64,000 nt of DNA from Gardnerella leopoldii (GCF_003293675.1 NZ_CP029984.1:124001-188000), one strand, 5' to 3'. Positions 44,411 through 53,657 are shown, counted from the stretch's first letter. Program-made: numbers and translations. The notes: a model not told the origin generated them from the letters alone.

Positions 44411-46383
44411 AAGCTCCTTAAGCACGCCGCACGCGAATTAATATGCGCTTCAACATACGGCCGTTGCCATTCCAAAAAAGTTTCGTCGCAATCGCTTAAG
44501 CCCTCGTATTGCAGTTCGCGCACAATATCCTCGCAAATGCTGTCAATTATTTGCGAAACTTGCTTTTGCGCAAGTCCAGCGCCCTTGCCGCCTTCGCCAA
44601 AACCGTCGCCGCCAAAGCAAGCAGCGGAAGAAAGTTGCATTATCGACTCAAGTTTGCTGCACACTTCCGGAAGCCTAGAAGCCATGCGATTGCTGAGCTT
44701 GCGCAATGCTGCAAACTGCCACTTGTAGTACGGCAAGTAGTCTGCAGTTACGGGATTGTTGAGCAAAAACACGAGTGAAGCGGTTGCGCGCACGAATTCG
44801 TTGATAGAAAGCCACGCTGCGGAAGCGTCTTTGCGCGCGATCATGCGTGGGAAATTGTACTGGCCAGCTTGCGAAATCATGCCAAGTCTGCGTGAGATTA
44901 GTGAGATTCGCACGTCGTCCGGCATGAGCTTGAAGCTTTGGCGCGCCTTTGAGAACTCTCCAAGAGGATCCGCGAAAATTTTGCCATTCGTTGCTGCTGC
45001 AAGCGTTGACTCGCTTAGCGATAGCCATAAGTGCGGCTCGTTTTGGCTTGGAGCGGTGGGGAAGCCGGTTAGATTTTCGAAAAATTCGCTTATGCTGAAC
45101 ACTCCGACGCGCTTGCTGCTTTCGCATGATTTAGCGCGCGGTGTTTCGTTGCGAGAGCCAAAACCGGCGTATTTTCGCGGAAGTGCGTCGTAAGCAGTCT
45201 GCAAATCCGCGCCGATTTCCGCGTAATCTTCGTCGGTAAGCCATAAGCAGAATCCTGGTCCAAAATCGTGATCGCGCGAAATCTCGTCGTCAAAACCATA
45301 ACATTCCGATCCATGACCAACTAATCCTGCAGCTATGCGGTTCTTGTATTTCGCAAATTTTGGCTGATCAAGTAACGGCTTTCCGTAAGTTTGCCAATAT
45401 GATTGCGCTAATTGCATGCCAGTTTTTATATTATGGTTTGCTGCGTTCTGGTTTGCTGCGTGTGAGTTCGTTGAGTGTTGTTCTGTTATATCTTGGTTTG
45501 CTGATTCTTGAATTTCTGTAGATTCTTTCGTAACTTTTTCTGCCAACTCGCGCGCCTGCCGCAAATTTTCTGCCGTAATCGCGTAAGATTCGCTATCTTT
45601 TCCGTAGCATCTCGCAATCAAATCAAGTGCCTTACTGTAACTTTTCTCAGCCTGAGCGTACTCGCCGCGCGCGCACTGTACTTGCGCAAAACCTGCCAAT
45701 GCAGAAGCGTAGTGCGGCTGATTTTCGTTATTCCCCGCGACGTACATGCGAACGCTGGTCGAAGCGTGTTCAAAAGCGGAGTCAAGAGTTGCGGATTTGC
45801 TGTTTGTGCTGGTGTTAGGATGCGAGCACTCCTGTGAGCACTCCTGCAACATTGCAAGCGCAAGATTCGTGTGCGTAGCGGCAATATCGATGTCGCGCTC
45901 AGGATCCGTGCTCGTATTTTGCAAAATTTCAAGCGCATGATTGAGCTCCTCAATTGCATCATGAGTGCGACCGGTTTCGCTGTAAAGCATCGAAAGATTG
46001 TTGTGAAGCGCGGCAAGCTTGCGGTTTTTAGCGCCGAGCGTTTCGGCGGATTCGTTAAGAGCTTGAGTGTAAATTTTTTCGGCGCGATCGTAGCTGCCTG
46101 CCGCGCGAAGGCTTGTGGCGGCGTTAATTAGCGTAGTTGTGCCGGCTTCGGTGCCTGCTAAATCCATCTTTTTTGCCAAATCTAGCGCCTTATCAATGAT
46201 TGGCTTGTTTTTTGCGTACTCTCCGCGCGAACGGTAAAATCCCATGAGTTCGTTGAGAACTGAAAGCTGCAGGGGATTGGCTTCGGCAAGTTTTCGCAAA
46301 AGATACGTCTCGATCGCGTCAGCGCCCGCGTGATTCGCAAACATTTCGTCAAGCTCACTATAAAATTGCGCAGCGTTCTCCAT
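44407..46383 (-). CDS. TPR protein with C-terminal DUF4037 nucleotidyltransferase-like domain
   Basis: The first 260 or so residues of this 658-residue protein are helical repeats of TPR type (AATSLRAAGSYDRAEKIYTQAL; LHNNLSMLYSETGRTHDAIEEL; CARGEYAQAEKSYSKAL). A Gln/Asn/His-rich linker (about 300-325) leads to DUF4037, with GHGSECYGFDDEISRDHDFG, a pattern like the GS..D.D motif of nucleotidyltransferases. Family activity is not established. Start is ATG 46383, five bases after AAGGGAG. The pair with DUF4125 suggests one function, perhaps modification of a nucleic acid, protein or antibiotic-like substrate; this is inference. Confidence 0.85.
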   Translation of the reverse strand: MENAAQFYSELDEMFANHAGADAIETYLLRKLAEANPLQLSVLNELMGFYRSRGEYAKNKPIIDKALDLAKKMDLAGTEAGTTTLINAATSLRAAGSYDRAEKIYTQALNESAETLGAKNRKLAALHNNLSMLYSETGRTHDAIEELNHALEILQNTSTDPERDIDIAATHTNLALAMLQECSQECSHPNTSTNSKSATLDSAFEHASTSVRMYVAGNNENQPHYASALAGFAQVQCARGEYAQAEKSYSKALDLIARCYGKDSESYAITAENLRQARELAEKVTKESTEIQESANQDITEQHSTNSHAANQNAANHNIKTGMQLAQSYWQTYGKPLLDQPKFAKYKNRIAAGLVGHGSECYGFDDEISRDHDFGPGFCLWLTDEDYAEIGADLQTAYDALPRKYAGFGSRNETPRAKSCESSKRVGVFSISEFFENLTGFPTAPSQNEPHLWLSLSESTLAAATNGKIFADPLGEFSKARQSFKLMPDDVRISLISRRLGMISQAGQYNFPRMIARKDASAAWLSINEFVRATASLVFLLNNPVTADYLPYYKWQFAALRKLSNRMASRLPEVCSKLESIMQLSSAACFGGDGFGEGGKGAGLAQKQVSQIIDSICEDIVRELQYEGLSDCDETFLEWQRPYVEAHINSRAACLRSL

Positions 46384-46420
46384 CAAAGCTCCCTTGCTAT
46401 TGCGCTTGTTCACAATCAAT

Positions 46421-46560
46421 CGACTTCAACTTTACAGTCATGTAAAGAAACTGCCGTTTTTACGTCAAAAACCGGCAGAAACTTTACACACGTGTAAAGA
46501 AAAAGTCGTTTGCGTGCGAAATAGCGGCAGAAATTTTACAGCCTTGTATAGGAAACGTCG
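46421..46560. repeat. CTTTACA-TGTAAAG palindromic repeat array, three units
   Basis: Units lie near 46424, 46473 and 46525 in the CGGCAGAAA to GTCG direction (the first is mixed: CGACTT at left and ACTGCCG at right). They stand between the TPR-DUF4037 start and tRNA-Pro. Confidence 0.85.
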
Positions 46561-46596
46561 GAATTGCGGTGGGGGGGTGATTCTGGAAATCAAAAG

Positions 46597-46670
<74 letters not shown>

Positions 46671-46818
46671 ATGCTGAAACTCGCGAAAGCATATGCGCAT
46701 AAAAGTTCCAACAACGTCCGTAATGTTACAGGTTGGCTAATACAAATTATTGTAAAGCGTGTGCAAGTTGCGCAAAGTAAGTCCCGCGCAAGTATATTGC
46801 GTACAAGCTGCGGAATTC

Positions 46819-46885
46819 CTTTGTAAACATATTACAAATTATCGCTACAGCTTCTGTGTAAACATATCGCAAATTAGCACTGCAA
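46819..46885. repeat. 35-bp direct repeat upstream of lysS
   Basis: CTTTGTAAACATATTACAAA at 46819 and CTGTGTAAACATATCGCAAA at 46854 are two copies with a period of 35. Each has a partly dyadic TTTGTAA-N-TTACAAA centre. They lie just upstream of the probable lysS -10 element and could be operators. Confidence 0.5.
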
Positions 46886-46916
46886 GTCGCGTATAAAACC
46901 TGTATTACCTACTGGC

Positions 46917-46922
46917 TACAAT
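46917..46922 (+). promoter_or_regulatory. Probable -10 element of lysS (leaderless start)
   Basis: TACAAT ends eight bases before the lysS ATG and no ribosome site lies between, which would give a leaderless or near-leaderless mRNA. No clear -35 hexamer is seen. Confidence 0.4.
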
Positions 46923-46930
46923 TAGCGTTT

Positions 46931-48628
46931 ATGACTGACACCAATACTGCAATGTCTGCCGCGCAAAGTGCCGCAGAATCTGCCGATAAAAATGCAGCAG
47001 AAAACGAAGCAACAGATACCGTCAATGAAATTGACACTGTTGAACATGCCGAAATGTTACTCGCTCAAGACGAAGCAATCGCCAAGCGCGTAAACGAAGG
47101 CGCAACTCTGGATGAAGCAATCGACCCAAGCAATAAAGAATTTGGACCGCAAGCTCATCCTGAGCAGGTACAGATGCGCGTTGCTAAGCGCGCAATGATG
47201 ATTAAGGAAGGCGTGCAGCCTTATCCTGTGCATCTTAACGTTACGGATACTATCGAAAAGGTGCGTGCTGATTTCGATGGCAAGCTTGAAGCTGGCGAAG
47301 AAACCGATACTGAGGTTGGTATTGCAGGCCGCGTGCTTTTCTTGCGTAACGCTGGCGGCTTGTGCTTTGTTAAGCTTTCTGCCGGTGACGGTACTACGAT
47401 TCAGGCGATGGTTTCCAAGAAGGAAATTGGCGAAGAATCCATTAAAAGCTTCAAGCAGATGGTGGATTTGGGCGACCACCTTTACGTGCGCGGTCGCGTG
47501 ATTTCTTCTAAGACCGGTGAGCTTTCCGTATTCGCAACCGAGTGGGCGATTGCAGCTAAGGCTTTGCAGCCGCTTCCGGCTTTGCACAAGGAATTAAGCG
47601 ACGACACTCGTACGCGTAAGCCATATATTGGCATGATTGCGGACGAGAAGATTCGCGATATGGTTCGCAGGCGTTCGCGCGCTGTGGCTTCTCTTCGCCG
47701 TACTTTCGACAGTCATGACTTCTTGGAAGTCGAAACTCCAATGTTGCAAACGGTTCACGGCGGTGCTGCTGCTCGTCCATTCACAACTCACATGAACGCT
47801 TTCGACATTGATCTTTATTTGCGCATTGCTCCGGAGCTTTTCTTGAAGCGCTGCTTGGTTGGTGGCATTGAGCGCGTGTTCGAAATCAACCGCGACTTTA
47901 GAAACGAAGGCGTGGATGCAACTCACGCTCCAGAGTTTACAATGCTTGAGGCTTACCAGGCTTACGGCACTTACGATACGATTGCTGCTCTTACCAAGGA
48001 GCTGATTCAAAAGGCTGCACTAGACGCTTTCGGTTCAACTAAGGTGACTTTGCTTAACGGCGAAGAGTACGATTTTGGTGGCGAATGGAAGCAGATTACC
48101 ATGTACGGCTCGCTTTCTGAGGCTTTGGGCGAGGAGATTACTCCGGAAACTTCTGTTGAGCATTTGGGCGCGATTGCGGACAAGCTTGGCGTTGAGCGCG
48201 ACGAAGTTGAGAATCACGGCAAGTTGGTTGAGCACTTGTGGGAGCACTTCTACGAGGATAAGCTTTACGCGCCAACGTTTGTGCGTGACTTCCCAGTTGA
48301 GACTAGCCCGCTTGTTAAGGGTCACCGCACGAAGCCTGGAATGGTTGAAAAGTGGGATTTGTACGTGCGCGGCTTTGAGCTTGCAACCGGCTATTCTGAG
48401 CTTAACGATCCTGTTGTGCAGCGCGAGCGCTTTGTTGCTCAAGCTAAGGATGCTTTGGCTGGCGATGTTGAGGCAATGGATATTGATGAGGACTTCATTG
48501 AGGCTCTCGGCGTCGGCATGCCTCCTGCTGGCGGCATGGGAATGGGTATTGATCGCTTGCTGATCGCTCTTACGGGCGCAACTATTCGCGAAACAATTAC
48601 ATTCCCACTCGTAAAGCCTCTTCGCTAG
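46931..48628 (+). CDS. lysS: Lysyl-tRNA synthetase, class II
   Basis: The 565-residue protein has an OB-fold anticodon-binding domain (VGIAGRVLFLRNAGGLCFVKL; DHLYVRGRVI) and the class II core with motif 2 FEINRDFRNEGVDATHAPEF and motif 3 GGMGMGIDRLLIALTG. It is about 60 residues longer than common LysS at the N-terminus because of an Ala/Glu/Thr-rich acidic tail (residues 1-50). The tail is in frame and open from ATG 46931; I found no better internal start with a ribosome site. Confidence 0.97.
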   Translation: MTDTNTAMSAAQSAAESADKNAAENEATDTVNEIDTVEHAEMLLAQDEAIAKRVNEGATLDEAIDPSNKEFGPQAHPEQVQMRVAKRAMMIKEGVQPYPVHLNVTDTIEKVRADFDGKLEAGEETDTEVGIAGRVLFLRNAGGLCFVKLSAGDGTTIQAMVSKKEIGEESIKSFKQMVDLGDHLYVRGRVISSKTGELSVFATEWAIAAKALQPLPALHKELSDDTRTRKPYIGMIADEKIRDMVRRRSRAVASLRRTFDSHDFLEVETPMLQTVHGGAAARPFTTHMNAFDIDLYLRIAPELFLKRCLVGGIERVFEINRDFRNEGVDATHAPEFTMLEAYQAYGTYDTIAALTKELIQKAALDAFGSTKVTLLNGEEYDFGGEWKQITMYGSLSEALGEEITPETSVEHLGAIADKLGVERDEVENHGKLVEHLWEHFYEDKLYAPTFVRDFPVETSPLVKGHRTKPGMVEKWDLYVRGFELATGYSELNDPVVQRERFVAQAKDALAGDVEAMDIDEDFIEALGVGMPPAGGMGMGIDRLLIALTGATIRETITFPLVKPLR

Positions 48629-48698
48629 TTGACGCAAAGTCAAAGTTAATGTAAGTGTTAATGCAAGTAGTCGTATGAAACGAATAGACTAGGTAATT

Positions 48699-49439
48699 AT
48701 GACATACAAATTAGTATTGCTCCGACATGGTCAGAGCGCATGGAATAAGACCAATCAGTTCACTGGTTGGGTTGATGTACCGCTGACTGAGCAGGGTGTC
48801 GAGGAAGCTAAGCATGGTGGCGAGCTTCTTAAAGAGAAGAACGTTCTTCCAGACATCGTGTTCACTTCTTTGCTTCGTCGTGCTATCAATACCGCGAATT
48901 ACGCGCTTGATGCAGCCGACCGCCTTTGGATTCCAGTTCGTCGCAGCTGGCGTTTGAACGAGCGTCACTACGGTGCTTTGCAAGGCAAGAATAAGTCTGC
49001 AATTCGTCAGGAATATGGCGATGAGAAGTTCATGATTTGGCGTCGCTCTTACGCAACTCCACCTCCTGAGATTGATCCAAATGATCAGTATTCCCAAGCT
49101 AACGATCCGCGTTATGCTGGCGAACCAGTTCCAGAAACTGAGGCTTTGGCAAACGTCGTGACTCGCGTAACTCCTTACTGGGAGTCAGATATTATTCCAG
49201 AGCTTAAGTCCGGCAAGACTGTAATGATTGCTGCTCACGGCAACAGCTTGCGCGCAATCGTTAAGATGCTCGATAACTTGAGCGAGGAAGAGATTTCCAA
49301 GGTGAACATTCCAACCGCTATTCCTCTGCTTTACGAGTTGGATGAGAACTTCAAGCCAATCAAGCCTCGCGGTGAGTATTTGGATCCAGAAGCTGCTGCT
49401 GCCGGTGCTGCCGCTGTGGCTGCTCAGGGTCAGAAGTGA
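48699..49439 (+). CDS. gpmA: 2,3-bisphosphoglycerate-dependent phosphoglycerate mutase
   Basis: This glycolytic enzyme interconverts 3- and 2-phosphoglycerate. The 246-residue product has [18 protein letters not shown] (phospho-His), the [10 protein letters not shown] segment, the catalytic Glu in [15 protein letters not shown] and [14 protein letters not shown] (second His). Codon use is highly biased, in line with strong expression. The C-terminus is Ala-rich. An intrinsic terminator follows. Confidence 0.97.
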   Translation: MTYKLVLLRHGQSAWNKTNQFTGWVDVPLTEQGVEEAKHGGELLKEKNVLPDIVFTSLLRRAINTANYALDAADRLWIPVRRSWRLNERHYGALQGKNKSAIRQEYGDEKFMIWRRSYATPPPEIDPNDQYSQANDPRYAGEPVPETEALANVVTRVTPYWESDIIPELKSGKTVMIAAHGNSLRAIVKMLDNLSEEEISKVNIPTAIPLLYELDENFKPIKPRGEYLDPEAAAAGAAAVAAQGQK

Positions 49440-49504
49440 GATTCTGATTCGCTGGCTTTGCCGCGCTTAAGTTAGTTTTAAGAGCTTAAGTTAGCTTTTA
49501 AAAT

Positions 49505-49542
49505 AAAAGTAGGTTTGCAATTAATTTGCAAACCTACTTTTT
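49505..49542. terminator. Bidirectional intrinsic terminator between gpmA and phoU
   Basis: AAAAGTAGGTTTGCAA pairs exactly with TTGCAAACCTACTTTT around a 6-base TTAATT loop. A and T runs on both sides let it serve gpmA on the plus strand and phoU on the minus strand. Confidence 0.88.
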
Positions 49543-49627
49543 GTTTACTTTTATTTTCATGCGCGCTTTGTGCAACTTGAAATTGCGTAGCGTGTTTTGC
49601 TGTAGCCGCTTTACGCTACAAATCTCG

Positions 49628-50308
49628 TTACGCTACAACAGTGTCTTTATCTGGCTCTGGCTTCTTGGACGGATCGAATCCGGAAACAATAAACACAATT
49701 TGCCTTGCGACGGCAACGCAATGGTCTCCAATTCGCTCAATAAAGCGGCTAAGCAGAACGACATCAATTAACTGCCTGCGCGTACCCTTCCAATTTTCGC
49801 CTTCTACCAGCTCAAAAATCTTCTCGTGCAATTTGTCGAGCGCATCGTCGCCAGCAATAATAGTTTCCGCAATTTGCACGTCGCGATTTGCAACCATGGT
49901 CGTTAAGCGACCTGACAGTTCGCGCAAGAAATCAACCATTGCAACAATAGTTTCGCGTCCTTCTTGTGCAATAGCAGATTCAGGCCAGGTTCGTCTAGTA
50001 ATTTGAGCGATATGACTTGTTAAATCTCCCATGCGTTCAAACGTTGCAGCTAATCGCATTGTAGCTACAACTTCGCGCAAGTCCGTTGCCACAGGGTTTT
50101 GGCGAGCAAGCAAAGTCAAGCATTGGTCAATAGTGTTTGCTTCTAAAGCGTCTAAGTCTGCGTCTTTATCGATAACAGTTTGAGCAGCTTCCAAATCCGC
50201 GTTTAAAAGCGCGCTTCCAGCATCGTTCATAGCTTTTGCTACAAGTTCTGCCATGCGTTCGATGTTTGAAGCAATTGCCTTCATTTCTTCGTTGAAAATT
50301 ACTCGCAT
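49628..50308 (-). CDS. phoU: Phosphate transport system regulator PhoU
   Basis: The 226-residue protein consists of two PhoU helical bundles. Key motifs are VAKAMNDAGSALLNADLE, VIDKDADLDALEANTIDQ and the repeat in the second half, MGDLTSHIAQITRR and RIGDHCVAVARQI with the acidic metal-binding residues. PhoU links the Pst transporter to the phosphate two-component system. It is divergent to a SenX3-like gene, with repeat units between; pst genes are not in the window. Confidence 0.96.
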   Translation of the reverse strand: MRVIFNEEMKAIASNIERMAELVAKAMNDAGSALLNADLEAAQTVIDKDADLDALEANTIDQCLTLLARQNPVATDLREVVATMRLAATFERMGDLTSHIAQITRRTWPESAIAQEGRETIVAMVDFLRELSGRLTTMVANRDVQIAETIIAGDDALDKLHEKIFELVEGENWKGTRRQLIDVVLLSRFIERIGDHCVAVARQIVFIVSGFDPSKKPEPDKDTVVA

Positions 50309-50409
50309 GGTGCGTCCTTTCTCAGTGCTGTGAGTTTATTTGAACGCCTAGTTTGCACGTCGCTATAAGTCAGGCATCCTATGTAATTATAGACGACGCT
50401 GGTAACGAA

Positions 50410-50500
50410 GCGACCGAAACTTTACGGCGGTGTAAAGTTTCTGCCGTTTTTGTGGTGATTTTCGACCGAAACTTTACAGCCGTGTAAAGTTTATGCCGCT
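50410..50500. repeat. CTTTACA-TGTAAAG palindromic repeat, two units in a divergent promoter region
   Basis: Two units (about 50411 and 50463, both reading CGACCGAAACTTTAC...GTAAAGTTT.TGCCG) lie between the starts of phoU and the SenX3-like gene, so they could touch both promoters. Confidence 0.85.
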
Positions 50501-50549
50501 TTTTAGTTGCATAGTTACAAAAGCGCGCAAAGTATGAGATTATAGGAGT

Positions 50550-51842
50550 ATGCCTCAAGGTTCTTCTGCGGTTGTGATCGTTGTATTTGTTGCTTTCGGC
50601 GTGCTTGCGTTGTGCGTTGTGCTTTCGTTGTGTGTGTTGATGTCGGATTGGTTTTCTACAGTTTGCCGTCTTTTTAAACGAGCGTTTAATTATATTCGTG
50701 GCGCAAAGTATGGCGCAAGGTATGACGCAAAGTATGACGAAAGCGACGACATAAGCGACGACATAAGCGACGATTCAAGCGACAACGCAAGTGACGATAT
50801 CAGCTACGACGCGTCCCAAGTTTTGGCAATGCTCGACATGCCAACTGTTGTAATTGACGCCAACAATGACGTAATTCGCGCAAGCTCCGAGGCTTATTTG
50901 CTGGGTGTTGTTAGCGATGATTCGTTATGCCAGCCTCGCGTTCTTCAAGCTGTTAATTCCGTGCGAGCTTCTGGCGGATTCGAGCGCTTCTCTTTGGTTA
51001 CTTCGACACCTGAGCGTTATGCGTCAATAACTGTAAATCCTCAAGAGTCAACCACTGTTTCGCGCCCTAATTGGCTTACTGTTACGGCTGGAAGTATTGG
51101 AGGCGGTATCGTAGTTGTAATTATTGAGGATACGAGTGCAGCTCACCGTTTTGCGCAAACTCGCGACGACTTTATTTCCAACGTTTCTGAGCAGTTAATG
51201 CGATCTACTCGCAACTTAACTCAGCTTACGAAAGTTTTGCAAAACGAACAGGTATCTGCGCAAAAAATTAAAGATATTGCGCAAATTGCCGGTAAATCTT
51301 CCAAGAAACTTCAGCACATGCTTGAAGATTTGTTGTGGCTGGTTCGCGCTCAAAATCCTATTGACTTAGATTCTGCGCAAGTATTTTCTTTGAATGATGT
51401 TTTGTCGTATGTGCAAAATCAAGTTGCTGCGTTTGCTAAGGATTGTTGCGTACATGTTGTGTCAAAAGTCGATTCGCGTTTGTGCGTGCGCGGTGAAATT
51501 TCGCAAATTCAAGCTGCAGTGCGGAAATTAGTTGAGAATGCAATTACGTATTCTCCAAAAAATTCTACAGTTTCGCTATCTGCGTCACTATCGACAGATG
51601 GTCAATACGCTGTGATCCGTGTTGTAGATCGCGGAGTTGGCATTGATTTGCAAGATCAGTCGCGAATTTTTGAACGATTCTATCGTGCGAATAATCAAAA
51701 TAGTCAAAGCCAGGATGGCGTTGGTTTAGGGCTTGCAATTGCCAAGCATGTGGCACTTACGCACCACGGAAATATTACTCTTTGGAGTATGCCGGGGCAG
51801 GGTACTACCGTAAGTTTTGCGCTACCAATTGCAAATAAATAA
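50550..51842 (+). CDS. SenX3-like sensor histidine kinase homologue lacking the phospho-acceptor His
   Basis: The 430-residue protein has one N-terminal membrane helix (about 8-30), a Ser-Asp-Asp-Ile repeat (about residues 65-88), a PAS-like domain (MLDMPTVVIDANNDVIRASS), a dimerisation segment and a complete HATPase domain: N box RKLVENAITYSPKNS, DRGVGI, RFYRAN and GVGLGLAIAK. The H-box normally reads FVANVSHELKTP; here it reads FISNVSEQLMRS, so His is replaced by Glu and the Pro is missing. It may be a regulatory pseudokinase. PhoU is divergent beside it; no regX3-like response regulator follows. The AGGAG close to the ATG leaves little spacing. Confidence 0.85.
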   Translation: MPQGSSAVVIVVFVAFGVLALCVVLSLCVLMSDWFSTVCRLFKRAFNYIRGAKYGARYDAKYDESDDISDDISDDSSDNASDDISYDASQVLAMLDMPTVVIDANNDVIRASSEAYLLGVVSDDSLCQPRVLQAVNSVRASGGFERFSLVTSTPERYASITVNPQESTTVSRPNWLTVTAGSIGGGIVVVIIEDTSAAHRFAQTRDDFISNVSEQLMRSTRNLTQLTKVLQNEQVSAQKIKDIAQIAGKSSKKLQHMLEDLLWLVRAQNPIDLDSAQVFSLNDVLSYVQNQVAAFAKDCCVHVVSKVDSRLCVRGEISQIQAAVRKLVENAITYSPKNSTVSLSASLSTDGQYAVIRVVDRGVGIDLQDQSRIFERFYRANNQNSQSQDGVGLGLAIAKHVALTHHGNITLWSMPGQGTTVSFALPIANK

Positions 51843-51924
51843 GCAGCAAATTAGTAAGTTAGAAAATCAGTAAGTTAGCAAGCCAGCAAATCAGCAGTAA
51901 ATAATTCAGCAAATCAGCAACAAA

Positions 51925-52191
51925 CTATTTTCCTAAGCGCCTGTAGTCCCAGCGGTCAAAATGTTCCCAAATTAATAGCAGAACGCCAATAATTGTTCCC
52001 GATGCGCAAAACAACACAGGAAACCAAGTTGTAATATGCAATAACGCAACGATAAGCGCAATTATTGTTGCGACTAGCCACGCGATCGTTCCTATAGCAA
52101 AAACCTTTCGCAAATCAACTCGCAGCGGTTTTGGTGCTGCTTTTCGTGCATCAGGATTAACTATAGGTGCAAATTTCATACTTCCAACCAT
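51925..52191 (-). CDS. DUF2530-family small membrane protein
   Basis: The 88-residue product has two hydrophobic helices (about residues 30-51 and 57-75) and ends with WEHFDRWDYRRLGK. Length and the two-helix pattern fit DUF2530, a short actinobacterial family of unknown role. The ATG at 52191 and one at 52179 (after a GGAAG site) are both possible. AGCAAATCAG-type tandem repeats lie between its stop and the kinase stop. Confidence 0.75.
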   Translation of the reverse strand: MVGSMKFAPIVNPDARKAAPKPLRVDLRKVFAIGTIAWLVATIIALIVALLHITTWFPVLFCASGTIIGVLLLIWEHFDRWDYRRLGK

Positions 52192-52376
52192 ACAACTTAC
52201 CGAAGTCTAAGTGTGACGAGTGCAGCTTAAGCGCGAAAATTAGCGGATTTAGGCTGTGTGCGTTTCTTACATCCTAACCACGTTGTAACCTTTCACATAG
52301 AGGATTGAAAGAAAGTCAGTTGGGGGTGTGGCGTTTGTGCGCTGCGTTCCACGTTTAACATAAGAAAGTGATTAGT

Positions 52377-53522
52377 ATGAGACATGCTGCACATGGTGCC
52401 ACAAAAGCAAAGAGGCATGGAGATTCGCCGCTTTCGCTGTTTGTAGCTCAGCGTGGCGCGCATGGTGCGCATAGTGTGCGTGGCATGCGTTCTGTTCAAG
52501 CTAATCGTGTTAGTGAGCGTTTGGCTGCGGTTGCTACTAGCAATGGTGCTGTTGTAGAGCTTCCAGAAGCTGTTTCTGAGCGTTTGCAGGAGCTTGTTCC
52601 TCAAAGCAGGCGCGCGCTTAGGTTGTCTAAACTTGCTAATGAGCGTCGTCGCAATGTAATACTTTCGACTTCTCTTGTTGCAATGGTTGGTACTGTTGCA
52701 GCTACTATGGCTTTAACTAAGGTTAATAGTTTTGATTCTCGCGCTTCCGAATTTGAGCCATCTATGACTGCAGTTGGCGACGCATCTTCAACAGTTTCGC
52801 GTTCTAGCCAACGCGAGTCTCTTGATCCTATGGCAACTATTAATAACGCTGTTGACTCTATTGAGAATGCTGCTAAAAAATCGCATAATGCGAACTCTGC
52901 TGATGCTGCAAATGGCGCGAATGAAAGTAGTTCTGCTCGCTCGAATTCGAAGCATGAAAACTTAGCCGATAAAGTTGCTAATTCGGTACAACCTGGCACT
53001 TTTTCTACTATATCTTCGAAGTCTGATTCGTGGAATTTAGGTTCTGGTTCAGGCTTTAATATTGCAGAGATGTCACGTTCTGCTGCGAATAATCCTAAGG
53101 TTGCTTTGTTGATAGATAAAGACTTTGACGTTTTGCCGAAGGGCTTTAATCCAAATCATGCAACTGGTGATACTGGTAACGCGTATGAGTTCAGCCAGTG
53201 CACGTGGTGGGTGTATGTTCGTCGCCATCAGTTAGGTTTGCCTGTTGGCTCGCATTTTGGCAACGGAAATATGTGGGCTGATTCTGCGCGCAATCTTGGC
53301 TATTGGGTAGATAATTCCGCTCGTCATGTTGGCGATATTATGGTGTTCCGCTCAGGTCAGGCTGGTTCTGATCCATTCTACGGGCACGTTGCAGTTGTTG
53401 AAAAAATTAATTCAGACGGTTCTATTGAGACTTCTGAATGTGGCGCTTCTTACCAAGGACGAACTTTCTCGCGCAAGTTTGACGCTAAGGAAGTTTCTCA
53501 ATATCAGTTTATTCATTACTAA
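52377..53522 (+). CDS. Secreted/anchored CHAP-domain peptidoglycan hydrolase
   Basis: The 381-residue protein has a long basic cytosolic tail, one membrane helix (about residues 100-120, VILSTSLVAMVGTVAATMAL), a Ser/Asn/Ala-rich outer linker and a C-terminal CHAP domain with FSQCTWWVYVRRHQLG (nucleophile Cys), the DIMVFRSG turn and GHVAVVEKI (His). CHAP enzymes cut amide bonds in the wall, usually the stem or cross-bridge. ATG 52377 is preferred; a GTG at 52368 is also in frame. A second wall hydrolase (NlpC/P60) is encoded 135 bp downstream, and the two may share control. Confidence 0.9.
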   Translation: MRHAAHGATKAKRHGDSPLSLFVAQRGAHGAHSVRGMRSVQANRVSERLAAVATSNGAVVELPEAVSERLQELVPQSRRALRLSKLANERRRNVILSTSLVAMVGTVAATMALTKVNSFDSRASEFEPSMTAVGDASSTVSRSSQRESLDPMATINNAVDSIENAAKKSHNANSADAANGANESSSARSNSKHENLADKVANSVQPGTFSTISSKSDSWNLGSGSGFNIAEMSRSAANNPKVALLIDKDFDVLPKGFNPNHATGDTGNAYEFSQCTWWVYVRRHQLGLPVGSHFGNGNMWADSARNLGYWVDNSARHVGDIMVFRSGQAGSDPFYGHVAVVEKINSDGSIETSECGASYQGRTFSRKFDAKEVSQYQFIHY

Positions 53523-53642
53523 AGTTGTACTACCGAAGCTTCGTTACTAAAGCTGCTTTGTTAAAATTAGTTTGTTTATTACTAAAATGAGTTTGCTTGT
53601 TACTGGCGTTGCTAATTTCTCTCGTATGTAATGCCCCGATGA

Positions 53643-53648
53643 TATACT
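53643..53648 (+). promoter_or_regulatory. Probable -10 element of the NlpC/P60 gene
   Basis: TATACT lies nine bases before the ATG at 53658 with no ribosome site between them, suggesting a leaderless mRNA. Evidence is limited to the hexamer and its position. Confidence 0.4.
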
Positions 53649-53657
53649 GCAAAAAGT

